Below are positions 14,633-21,568 of a stretch of DNA of 23,748 nucleotides, in pieces. The translations under genes were made by a program, and so were the position numbers. The notes beneath the pieces are model-generated. The model was not told the origin of the DNA. It saw nothing but the letters and a program-made list of their open reading frames with translations, and did not search any database. The stretch is from SIG636 sp045535465 (GTDB lineage Bacteria > Bacillota > Clostridia > Oscillospirales > CAG-382), in assembly GCA_045535465.1 (NCBI GenBank), contig JAZSLS010000102.1:1-23748 (forward strand), given 5' to 3'. Numbering within the stretch: position 1 is the first letter of the stretch; each line of letters opens with the position of its first letter.

Positions 14633-14700
14633 GTAGGGGAGCGCATTGCGCTCCCGTTTGCGTTAGGCGTAAGTACGGCGCAGCCCGTTACGTATCGGGC
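14633..14700 (+). repeat. REP-like element 4 (different hairpin) plus shared 47-base tail
   Basis: GTAG at 14633-14636 is followed by a perfect 8-base stem GGGAGCGC/GCGCTCCC (14637-14644 and 14648-14655) with loop ATT. Its sequence differs from the other REPs but keeps the GTAG layout. It continues into the 47-base block shared with 13955-14001. It ends 11 bases before the nth stop and may act as the 3' end structure of the nth transcript. Confidence 0.8.
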
Positions 14701-14711
14701 TTGCTTTGCGT

Positions 14712-15353
14712 TTAATTTTTATAGTCGCAAAGGCCCTTTAACGGGCATTTGTCACACGCAGGCGCTCTTGCCGTGCAAACGTCCCTGCCGAAAAGCACCA
14801 AACGGTGACACAAATCGCTTTGCTTATCCTTGGGCACAACAGCATCAAGCTCCCTCTCCGTAACAAGAGGGTCTTTTTTTGTTGTAAGCCCCAAACGATG
14901 GGTTATACGCATACAATGGGTATCCGCAACTATACCGCCCAAGCCGTAAAGGTCGCCCCTTATAAGGTTTGCCACCTTTCTGCCCACGCCGTTTAAACGA
15001 AGCAGCTTGTCCATTTCCTTAGGTACCTCGCCGCCGTATTCCTCTGCAAGCATACGTGCAGCCAGACGCAAATTCTTTGCCTTGCTGTTATAAAGCCCCA
15101 CGGAGCGGATTATCTGCTCCAGCTCACCTTCGGGCGATGCCGCCAAAAGTTCAGGAGTGGGATACTTTTCAAACAAAGGCACCGACACAATGTTAACTCT
15201 TGCGTCGGTACACTGGGCGGAAAGCACCGCCATTACCAAAAGCCTGTAGGGGTCACCGCCGTGGTCAAGGGAACACAAGGCTTCGGGGTAAAGCTTTTCC
15301 AAGGCAGAAACCAAAGCTGCCGCTTTTTTCTTTTTATCCATAATTTTGCTCAT
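14712..15353 (-). CDS. nth: Endonuclease III (DNA glycosylase/AP lyase)
   Basis: A 213-residue base excision repair enzyme that removes oxidised pyrimidines and cuts the abasic site. The helix-hairpin-helix LNGVGRKVANLI contains the catalytic Lys126; the catalytic Asp144 is in VADTHCMR. A [4Fe-4S] cluster is bound by Cys193, 200, 203 and 209 with the usual C-x6-C-x2-C-x5-C spacing. ATG 15353 is chosen; ATG 15341, which overlaps the previous stop by 8 bases, is an alternative and neither has a clear ribosome site, so translation is probably coupled to the upstream gene. Downstream lies a REP element. Confidence 0.96.
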   Translation of the reverse strand: MSKIMDKKKKAAALVSALEKLYPEALCSLDHGGDPYRLLVMAVLSAQCTDARVNIVSVPLFEKYPTPELLAASPEGELEQIIRSVGLYNSKAKNLRLAARMLAEEYGGEVPKEMDKLLRLNGVGRKVANLIRGDLYGLGGIVADTHCMRITHRLGLTTKKDPLVTERELDAVVPKDKQSDLCHRLVLFGRDVCTARAPACDKCPLKGLCDYKN

Positions 15354-15885
15354 CAAATATAAAATTAACGTCCCCGGAAAGGAGCGCCATAACGCCCTTA
15401 TATATTATCTCTGCCCTTTCGTCAAAGTTAGCCTTCATACGAGATGCGTAGTCCCCCTCTGCCACAAAGGTCTGCACACGAAGCAAGGTTTTCTCGTTAT
15501 CAACAATAGAAGCGTCCAGCATATAGCCGTTATCCACAGGCTCCAAGGTGCAGCTTATACGGTTACCTGTACGCTTAAGGGCAAGCAGCCTTTGAGCGGA
15601 GCGAAGAGCCTTTTCACGGATGCTGGCAAAAACAGTACCCTGCACCTCCTCCACAACGCTTATGCCTACGGGAGATATAACGTAAAGCTTTTCGCCATCC
15701 GTTTCAACCTCCTTAACCTGTCCGGCATCCAAAAGGTCGGAAAAGCAAAGGGAAAAGTCAAAAAAGTTAACGAAGGCATCCTGCACCACTACCTCGCCTA
15801 TGGTGGTAATATCCAAAGGCTCGCCTATGTTTTTAAGCAGGTAAAGCATAAACACTTTTATCTCAAATTTATTTGTAAGTTCCAC
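15334..15885 (-). CDS. DUF4364 family protein
   Basis: A 183-residue protein of the clostridial DUF4364 family, starting MELTNKFEIKVFMLYLL with a helical, winged-helix-like N-terminal half (about residues 1-95), followed by a beta-rich half. Family members are suspected DNA-binding regulators; no target is known. The start is taken as GTG 15885 because GGGGG lies 8 bases before it; the open frame further upstream has no ribosome site. The stop overlaps nth by 20 bases, so both are one transcript. The gene is divergent from the rnf operon, 134 bases away, which makes a regulatory link possible but unproven. Confidence 0.82.
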   Translation of the reverse strand: MELTNKFEIKVFMLYLLKNIGEPLDITTIGEVVVQDAFVNFFDFSLCFSDLLDAGQVKEVETDGEKLYVISPVGISVVEEVQGTVFASIREKALRSAQRLLALKRTGNRISCTLEPVDNGYMLDASIVDNEKTLLRVQTFVAEGDYASRMKANFDERAEIIYKGVMALLSGDVNFIFDEQNYG

Positions 15886-15957
15886 AGATAATGCCCCCAA
15901 TTTTACTTTATGTTTTATTATATAACAAAAAAAGTGCCTTTTCAATAGGAATAATGG

Positions 15958-15986
15958 TTGAAAAATTTTGCCGTGTATTGTATAAT
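15958..15986 (+). promoter_or_regulatory. Sigma-A type promoter of the rnf-rlmD operon
   Basis: TTGAAA (15958-15963), 17-base spacer, TATAAT (15981-15986). Start near 15993, giving a leader of about 27 bases with GGAGG ahead of ATG 16020. No operator or riboswitch is visible; regulation is probably light or depends on the divergent DUF4364 protein. Confidence 0.88.
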
Positions 15987-16019
15987 ACAGATAAATATAT
16001 CTATACGGAGGATGATAAT

Positions 16020-17270
16020 ATGGCGTATTCTTTTCCCGGCGGCGTAAACGTTAAAGCAAAGGGCTCTGCCCTGCACACCGCATCCAAGCCCTATGCCGAA
16101 CCGCCTCAGGTTGCCATACCTCTTTATGACAGCGCTCCCACCGTCAGCGTAGGTGACTTTGTGGATATAGGCACTTGTATTGCTAAGGGCGCCGTGCCTT
16201 GTCACGCCAGCGTTTCCGGCACGGTTACGGCTATTGAAGACAGAGAAGGCACTACCTACGTAATAATAAAAAACGATATGCGCCACACCCTTGCTCCAAA
16301 GCTGCAGGGTGTTACCGCACCGCTTTCCTCGCTTACGGCTGAGGATATTATCCAAATGATAGACACGGCGGGGATAGTTGATGCAAAGAACGGTGAAGCC
16401 GTAGCGCACACTCTCAGAAACGCCCTTGGCAAAGTAAAGCGTGTTGTTATAAACTGCACCGACAGCGAACCGTGGCAGACCTCCTCCTACCGCTGTGTAA
16501 GCGAACAGCACGAGGCTCTTATCAAGGGCATAAAGCTGCTTATATATACCCTGGGTGCCCGCAAGGCGGATATTGCCATTGAGGAAAACAAGGGGCTGGT
16601 TACCGAAAAATTGGAGTCCGTCATAGAGGACAAGCATCTTATCGATATTAAGCTTTGCACCTCAAAGCATCCTATAAGCATATCAAACAGGCTTATTTTT
16701 GCCTTGTACGGCAAGCGCGTGCCTGCGGGCAAAAGCCCTGCCGACGCAGGCTTTGCCGTTTTTACGCCCGAAACTGCGGTGCAGGTGTATCGCACCCTTT
16801 CTACCGGTATACCTATGATACACAAGCGTGTTTCCGTAGGCGGTGAAGGAATTCTGGCTCCCGAAAATCTGATAGTTCCCATAGGGACGGAGATAAAGGA
16901 TATAGCCAAGCTTTGCGGCGGCACAAAAAAGCGTGTTAAGCGCATAATAAAAGGCGGCCCCTTAACAGGTAAGGTTGCCGATACGGACGGCGTGGTGGAT
17001 AAATATACCGATTCCGTTATTTTCCTTACCGCAGGTAAGAAAAAGCCCTCGCCCTGCATACGCTGCGGCGCTTGCGTAAATGCTTGCCCCGTTGGTCTTA
17101 CTCCTTCCCTTTTGGCAGCATACGGAGAAAAGGGGCTTTACGGTGAAAGCGTGGCACTGGGTGCTAACCACTGTATAGGCTGTGGGTGCTGTGCCTACGT
17201 TTGCCCTGCAGCTATCCCGATAGTTTACTACATCAACAAAGCAAAGGAGGAGGAAAAGGATGAAAAATAG
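16020..17270 (+). CDS. rnfC: RnfC-like subunit, with altered nucleotide/FMN site
   Basis: A 416-residue peripheral subunit of an Rnf-type complex. Canonical RnfC binds FMN and oxidises or reduces NAD(H). Seen: the N-terminal SFPGGVNVKAKG and VPCHASVSGTVTAI barrel-sandwich parts, and two ferredoxin motifs, CIRCGACVNACP (from about residue 346) and CIGCGCCAYVCP (from about 385), both complete. Altered: where canonical RnfC reads AGI-x-GxGGAGFPT, this reads AGIVDAKNGEAVAHTL, so the glycine-rich loop is gone; the INxAECEPYxT block is INCTDSEPWQT; and the YPxGGxKQL block is HPISISNRL. NADH chemistry is therefore doubtful, while the two [4Fe-4S] clusters should still form. The gene overlaps rnfD by 11 bases. 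The frame is open back to 15891, but GGAGG and the promoter fix ATG 16020. Confidence 0.88.
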   Translation: MAYSFPGGVNVKAKGSALHTASKPYAEPPQVAIPLYDSAPTVSVGDFVDIGTCIAKGAVPCHASVSGTVTAIEDREGTTYVIIKNDMRHTLAPKLQGVTAPLSSLTAEDIIQMIDTAGIVDAKNGEAVAHTLRNALGKVKRVVINCTDSEPWQTSSYRCVSEQHEALIKGIKLLIYTLGARKADIAIEENKGLVTEKLESVIEDKHLIDIKLCTSKHPISISNRLIFALYGKRVPAGKSPADAGFAVFTPETAVQVYRTLSTGIPMIHKRVSVGGEGILAPENLIVPIGTEIKDIAKLCGGTKKRVKRIIKGGPLTGKVADTDGVVDKYTDSVIFLTAGKKKPSPCIRCGACVNACPVGLTPSLLAAYGEKGLYGESVALGANHCIGCGCCAYVCPAAIPIVYYINKAKEEEKDEK

Positions 17271-18222
17271 TGCACCGTTTATAAAAGACGGCTCTAAAAG
17301 CTCGGTTGTTATGCGTGACGTGCTGGTTGCGCTTACCCCCATACTTGTTTGGGCTGTTTACATCTTTGGTATGCGTGCTCTCAGCATTTGCGTTCTTTCC
17401 GTTGCCTCCACCGTGCTTACCGAGCTTGTTTTTTGCCTGATAAGTAAGAAAAAACGCAGCATAGGCGACCTTTCTGCGGTAGTTACGGGGCTTTTGCTTG
17501 CCTTTTGTCTTCCTGTTGCCGCCCCCCTTTGGATGCCTGTACTGGGCGGTGTGTTTGCTATTGCGGTAGTAAAAATGCCCTTTGGCGGTTTAGGCAAAAA
17601 CTTTTTAAACCCCGCCTTGGCGGCTAAAGCTTTTTTGCTTATATCCTTTCCCTCCGTCTTTAAAGACTTTGTTTCACCCGCTACGGCAAGAGGTCTTTCT
17701 CCCTTTGCCATAAGCGTAAAGGCAAAGCTTGCGCCCTCTATACTTGCGGCGGTAGAGGACGGCGTTGACAGCAACACTATGGTCGATATGTTTTACGGCA
17801 ATATGGCAGGCTGTATAGGCGAGGTAAGCAAGCTTTGTATAATAATGGGCCTTATTTACCTGCTTATACGCAAGGTCGTAAGCTGGCAGATACCCGTGGC
17901 ATATCTTGCCACCTTCTTTCTTTTGGTGTTTGCCTTCCCCAGAGGTATGGACGAGGCGGCAAATTTTGCCACCGCCAGCCTGCTTTGCGGAAGCGTGGCT
18001 TTTGCTTCGGTATTTATAGCCACCGACCCTGTTACCTCTCCCATAAGCTCTACGGGCAAGCTTATATTCGGCGTGCTGTGCGGTGGGCTTACAGTGTTTT
18101 TCCGTTACTTTGGCAGCACGGACGAGGGTGCGGTTTTTGCCATTCTTATAGCCAACACCTTTGTTTACTATATAGATAAGTTTACCTGCCCCAAAAAAAG
18201 CGGAGGTGTAAGCAATGGATGA
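17260..18222 (+). CDS. rnfD: RnfD-like membrane subunit
   Basis: A 320-residue subunit with about nine to ten membrane helices. It keeps most family blocks: GDLSAVVTGLLLAFCLP, FGGLGKNFLNPALAAKAFLL, ATDPVTSPISSTGKLIFG and the C-terminal ANTFVYYIDKFT. In canonical RnfD a motif close to D-x-x-SGATPL carries covalent FMN on its threonine; here the matching place (residues 141-149) reads ATARGLSPF. Glycine and proline remain, Thr is Ser147 and the Asp and first Ser are lost, so flavinylation is uncertain. It starts within the end of rnfC (GGAGG in the rnfC tail) and overlaps rnfG by 8 bases. Confidence 0.92.
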   Translation: MKNSAPFIKDGSKSSVVMRDVLVALTPILVWAVYIFGMRALSICVLSVASTVLTELVFCLISKKKRSIGDLSAVVTGLLLAFCLPVAAPLWMPVLGGVFAIAVVKMPFGGLGKNFLNPALAAKAFLLISFPSVFKDFVSPATARGLSPFAISVKAKLAPSILAAVEDGVDSNTMVDMFYGNMAGCIGEVSKLCIIMGLIYLLIRKVVSWQIPVAYLATFFLLVFAFPRGMDEAANFATASLLCGSVAFASVFIATDPVTSPISSTGKLIFGVLCGGLTVFFRYFGSTDEGAVFAILIANTFVYYIDKFTCPKKSGGVSNG

Positions 18223-18769
18223 AACTAAAAAAACCAACGGCATAGTAAGTCTTGCTATTGCCCTTATAATCGCTTTGCTTCTTTCCCTTGCGGCGGGTCT
18301 TGCGGTAAACGACAGAATACAAGATCAAGAGGACGCACGCATACAAAGCCTGCTTAATGCCGCCGTGGACGGTAATGCAGGGTACGAGGACGTAAGCGCT
18401 CTGCACGGTATAAGCGGAAGCAGTCTTTACCTTGTTAAAAGCGGCACAGGCGGCGAGGACAGCTACGTTGTAATTACCACGGCTAAAAGCCGAGGTTGCA
18501 GTGCCGAGGTGGTTTGCACCTTTACCGTAGACGGGCTTATCAGCTCCGTAGAGCTTGTTAAAACCGAAGGCGGAGTGCCCAACGCTAAGGACTTAATTGA
18601 AAAAAGCGGTATGCTTTCTGCCTTTGGCGGTATCTCCTACGATAGCGAGCTTACCGAGATAAAGGCGGCAGAGGGCGCAGGCTCCTGTAACGAAGCTCTT
18701 ATCCTTGCCGTTAATCAGTCGTGTGACGTTATGAAAAGCGTGCTTTATACAGAGGAGGTGTCTGAATGA
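18215..18769 (+). CDS. rnfG: RnfG-like subunit without the flavin acceptor
   Basis: A 184-residue protein with one N-terminal membrane helix (about residues 10-32) and an extracytoplasmic FMN-binding-type domain. RnfG normally holds FMN covalently on the last Thr/Ser of a SGATxT/S motif, attached by ApbE. The aligned stretch here is residues 151-166, AAEGAGSCNEALILAV: the Gly-Ala and the following Ala-Val pattern fit, but Ser is Glu154, Thr is Gly157, and the acceptor is Cys159. A covalent FMN is therefore unlikely. The protein is otherwise intact, coupled on both sides (8-base overlap with rnfD, ATGA overlap with rnfE). Confidence 0.85.
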   Translation: MDETKKTNGIVSLAIALIIALLLSLAAGLAVNDRIQDQEDARIQSLLNAAVDGNAGYEDVSALHGISGSSLYLVKSGTGGEDSYVVITTAKSRGCSAEVVCTFTVDGLISSVELVKTEGGVPNAKDLIEKSGMLSAFGGISYDSELTEIKAAEGAGSCNEALILAVNQSCDVMKSVLYTEEVSE

Positions 18770-19374
18770 GAAACCGTAGCATCATAAGCGTAGCTGCTGA
18801 CAGCCTTTTGTATAAAAACCCCTTGCTTTACGGCCTGTTAGGGCTTTGCACCGCTGTTTTTGCAAGCGCAACCCTTAAGGGTGCTTTGATAATGGGGCTT
18901 TGCACGGCGCTTTGCCTTATTTTATCTTCTCTTACAATCTCTGCCTTGCGCTCTTTTACGGATGACAATTTCCGCCCCTTTACCGTTATACTTATAGTAA
19001 GCGGCTATGCGGCGGCTATTACCCTTTTTGTCAAAGGCTTTTTTCCCCAAAGCTATGAAATTGTTGGCGTTTATCTGCCACTTATAGCCTTTAGCGGTCT
19101 GTGCTACAGCCACGGCATAAACTACGCCGATAAAAACGGCATAGTTTCCACCCTTGTGGACGGTGTCTTTACCGCCATAGGCTACTCTGCAGCTATGCTT
19201 ATTGTCGCTTTTGTGAGAGAATTTTTAGGCAGAGGCGAGCTTTTTGGCAAAAAGCTTATAGGAAACGGCTTGTATTTTATTGCCACCCCTGCAGGCGGTT
19301 TTATTTGCCTTGGTATGCTTGCCGCCTTTATTAGCTTTGTATCACGTAAAAGGAGGGATAAAAATGACGATTAA
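18766..19374 (+). CDS. rnfE: RnfE-like membrane subunit lacking one cluster cysteine
   Basis: A 202-residue subunit with about six membrane helices. NPLLYGLLGLC keeps the first conserved cysteine (Cys28, in the GLC of the canonical LGLCP). The second family block, normally PLIVxNC followed by GRAEAFA, reads PLIAFSGLCYSHGINYA: the cysteine position is Gly111 and a cysteine appears two residues later (Cys113). In Rnf and NQR, RnfA and RnfE each give two cysteines to a shared [2Fe-2S] cluster in the membrane. FVREFLGRGELFG is the usual loop after the fifth helix. Strong AGAGGAGGTG site; the stop overlaps rnfA by 11 bases. Confidence 0.9.
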   Translation: MRNRSIISVAADSLLYKNPLLYGLLGLCTAVFASATLKGALIMGLCTALCLILSSLTISALRSFTDDNFRPFTVILIVSGYAAAITLFVKGFFPQSYEIVGVYLPLIAFSGLCYSHGINYADKNGIVSTLVDGVFTAIGYSAAMLIVAFVREFLGRGELFGKKLIGNGLYFIATPAGGFICLGMLAAFISFVSRKRRDKNDD

Positions 19375-19939
19375 TGAGCTTCTTTCCCTCTGCTTTGCCG
19401 CCATTTTTGCCGAAAACGTGGTATTTGTACGCCTTTATGGGGCAGATGCCCTTACCCGCAAAAAGGATAATCTTGGCGCAGTTGCCTTGGCTATGATACC
19501 CGTAACGGCTCTTTCCGTTGGGATTGCCTCTGTTTTGTCTAAGGCTTTGCCCATCTCCTTGGAGATAGTGACTTTTGCTTTGTTAGCCGCCGTATTTGCA
19601 AAGCTTGCGGAGCTTTTATGCGGTATACTTATGAAAGAAAAAGTAAATATTTTCCCTATGCTTGCCCTTAACGCATCCCTGCTTGGCATTATGCTTACGG
19701 GCACAAGCTACGATTTTAGCCGAGCTTTGGTTTACGGTGCCGCTGCCGCTGTTGGCTTTGATTTGGCGCTGTTTATCTACAACGGCGTGGAAAAACGCCT
19801 TCGCCTTGCGTCACCAAACGGCTCCTTTGCGGGTGCGCCTCTTACCCTTATTGCCATAGGACTTGTGGCTATGGCGTTTACGGGCTTTGGCGAGATTGAG
19901 TTAGGCGACGCTCTTTCACTCCCCTTTAAGGGTGCCTAA
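19364..19939 (+). CDS. rnfA: RnfA-like membrane subunit lacking both cluster cysteines
   Basis: A 191-residue subunit with about six membrane helices. Homology to RnfA is clear over the whole length: ENVVFVRLYG near the start, the GAAAAVGFDLALFIYNG helix and the end APLTLIAIGLVAMAFTGFG. The two membrane-cluster cysteines are missing: canonical FLGxCPF is RLYGADAL (Cys replaced by Asp28), and canonical TTNCAVLG is LALNASLLG (Asn103 kept, Cys replaced by Ala104). The remaining Cys10 and Cys86 are elsewhere. The start at ATG 19364 follows AGGAGGG. In most Clostridia rnfB follows rnfA; here rlmD follows. Confidence 0.9.
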   Translation: MTINELLSLCFAAIFAENVVFVRLYGADALTRKKDNLGAVALAMIPVTALSVGIASVLSKALPISLEIVTFALLAAVFAKLAELLCGILMKEKVNIFPMLALNASLLGIMLTGTSYDFSRALVYGAAAAVGFDLALFIYNGVEKRLRLASPNGSFAGAPLTLIAIGLVAMAFTGFGEIELGDALSLPFKGA

Positions 19940-19951
19940 GAGGTGCGGTCT

Positions 19952-21322
19952 ATGGCAAAAAGCTTGCGCAATACCGAATTTGACGCTGTTTTTACCGACG
20001 TAAGCGGCGAAGGCTTTGGCGTTTGCCGTGCTCCCGACGGACGTGCCGTGTTTGTTTCAGGCGCTTTGACGGAGGAAGAAGCGAGGGTAAAGATAATTAA
20101 AGAATACAAAAGCTACCTTATAGGCAGAGTTGAGGAGTTTTATAAAACCTCGCCTCACCGTATAGAAAAGGACTGCGCTGCATATCCCCGCTGCGGCGGC
20201 TGCGCTTTTCGTCACCTGGACTATGCTGAGGAGCTTGTAATAAAAAGACGTGCCGTGGAAAGCGCCTTTTCCCGCAATGCGGGTATGAAGGAGATTAAGG
20301 TTCACAAGCCCTTAAGCGGCACTCCCTACGGCTACCGCAATAAGCTGCTGCTACCCGTCAGCGAAAAGGACGGCAAGCTTTTTTGCGGTTTTTTTGCCCA
20401 TCACAGCCACGTTGTTGTCCCTTGCGATAACTGCAAGCTGCACACCGAGGATTTTGGGCTTATTTGCGACGCCTTGCTAAAAGCGCTTCAAGACAACCGT
20501 GCCTACGACGAGCAGACCGGCAAGGGGCTTATCCGCCACCTTTATCTCCGACGTACAAGAGCAGGTGACTTTGGCGTGTGCGTAATAATAAACGGAGACC
20601 GCCTTAAGGATGCCGAGCTTATTGCCGACGGTCTGATGGCGTCATTCCCGCAAATTAAAAGCTTTTACGTTAACATAAACAAAGAAAAGGGTAACACTGT
20701 TTGCGGCAGAGAGTGGCGGCTTATTAAAGGCGACGCTACCCTTACGGATACCATTTGCGGCAAACGCTTTAATTTGTCTCCCGCATCGTTTTTTCAAGTA
20801 AACGGCGAGATGACGGACGTGCTTTACAATACCGCTGCCCAACTTGCAGATATCAAGGAGGGCGACACTGTTTTTGACCTGTACTGCGGCGCCGGTACGG
20901 TGGGGCTTTGTCTTTGCCCCGATACCGCCTTGCTTTGCGGAGTGGAGATAGTGCCCGAGGCAATAGAAAACGCCAAGGTAAACGCTGCGCTTAACGGAAG
21001 AAGCGAGGCCAACACACGCTTTTTCTGCGGAGATGCGGCAGAGGGCTTTAGCAAGTGCGAAGCAGCTTTTGGTAAAACGCCCGACGTGGTGTTGGTAGAC
21101 CCGCCCCGCTCAGGCCTTAGCGAGGAGCTTATAGAAGCTCTGTCTGACGTTTCTCCTAAAAAGATTGTATACATCTCCTGCAACCCACAAACCCTTGCCC
21201 GTGATATGGCAAGATTTGCGGAAAAAGGTTATTTTACGAATGAAGTTTATACGGTGGATATGTTTCCGAGGACTACGCACGTTGAAAGTGTGGTGTGTCT
21301 CACACACACTTTCAACAACTAA
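19952..21322 (+). CDS. rlmD: 23S rRNA (uracil-C5)-methyltransferase, RlmD/RlmCD type
   Basis: A 456-residue SAM-dependent methyltransferase of the RumA/TrmA family that makes 5-methyluridine in 23S rRNA. An N-terminal TRAM-like domain (to about residue 65) is followed by Fe-S cysteines C-x5-C-x2-C (75, 81, 84) and a fourth in CDNC (158 or 161). FDLYCGAGTVGLCL is the SAM site, DPPRSGL the Asp-Pro-Pro motif, SCNPQTLARD the catalytic cysteine, and THVESVV holds the general base. ATG 19952 is chosen because AAGAGGTG lies 6 bases upstream. It is 12 bases after rnfA and so part of the operon. The last residues (LTHTFNN) are encoded by an arm of a palindrome and replace the usual short tail. Confidence 0.9.
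   Translation: MAKSLRNTEFDAVFTDVSGEGFGVCRAPDGRAVFVSGALTEEEARVKIIKEYKSYLIGRVEEFYKTSPHRIEKDCAAYPRCGGCAFRHLDYAEELVIKRRAVESAFSRNAGMKEIKVHKPLSGTPYGYRNKLLLPVSEKDGKLFCGFFAHHSHVVVPCDNCKLHTEDFGLICDALLKALQDNRAYDEQTGKGLIRHLYLRRTRAGDFGVCVIINGDRLKDAELIADGLMASFPQIKSFYVNINKEKGNTVCGREWRLIKGDATLTDTICGKRFNLSPASFFQVNGEMTDVLYNTAAQLADIKEGDTVFDLYCGAGTVGLCLCPDTALLCGVEIVPEAIENAKVNAALNGRSEANTRFFCGDAAEGFSKCEAAFGKTPDVVLVDPPRSGLSEELIEALSDVSPKKIVYISCNPQTLARDMARFAEKGYFTNEVYTVDMFPRTTHVESVVCLTHTFNN
21281..21316 (+). repeat. Long palindrome in the 3' end of rlmD
   Basis: GTTGAAAGTGTG at 21281 and CACACTTTCAAC ending at 21316 form a 16-base stem with one bulged G and a TCT loop. It begins in codons of rlmD that follow the family's conserved HVESVV end and covers the last residues. 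With the array that follows it probably forms the 3' end structure of the operon; there is no T tract, so it is not a classic terminator. Confidence 0.75.
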
Positions 21323-21480
21323 GTTTGTCCTTGCGGGCAAGTGAAGTTGCCTTCGGCAGTGAAGTTCACTGCGTGAGCGAAGTGGGGCAAACTTAACTTC
21401 ACTTTGCAAGTGAAACGAGCAAAACTTCACTACGAACGAAGTGAGTAACTTCACTTTTGCAAAGCAAAAACTTCACTTAT
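21323..21480. repeat. Array of AACTTCACT repeats and nested hairpins
   Basis: The 9-mer AACTTCACT occurs four times (21395, 21423, 21447, 21469) and its reverse complement AGTGAAGTT twice (21340, 21358). Several local hairpins fill the spaces: CTTGC/GCAAG near 21330-21341, TGCC/GGCA near 21349-21358, TTCACTT/AAGTGAA near 21398-21414 and TTTTGC/GCAAAA near 21455-21469. GTTTGTCC (21323) can pair with GGGGCAAAC (21384-21392), enclosing the first hairpins as a multi-branched structure. No open frame. It separates the resident operon from a cassette of different composition. Confidence 0.75.
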
Positions 21481-21568
21481 TATCAGGGACAAATGTTACT
21501 TTTGAGCAAGACTCGAAAGTTCAATTTACAGCAGTACGGTATAACATATCGAAAAGAAAGGAGTTGCT

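Larger units (their letters stand above)
13955..14700. mobile_element. RAYT gene with surrounding REP-like hairpin elements
   Basis: A REP-associated tyrosine transposase gene (minus strand) is bordered by GTAG-led palindromic repeats on both sides and carries one within. The outermost 47 bases, 13955-14001 and 14654-14700, are direct repeats with a single mismatch. The arrangement is like a REPtron: a RAYT with the non-autonomous repeats it is believed to mobilise. No IS200/IS605-type ends with a tnpB or target duplication were recognised. Confidence 0.75.
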
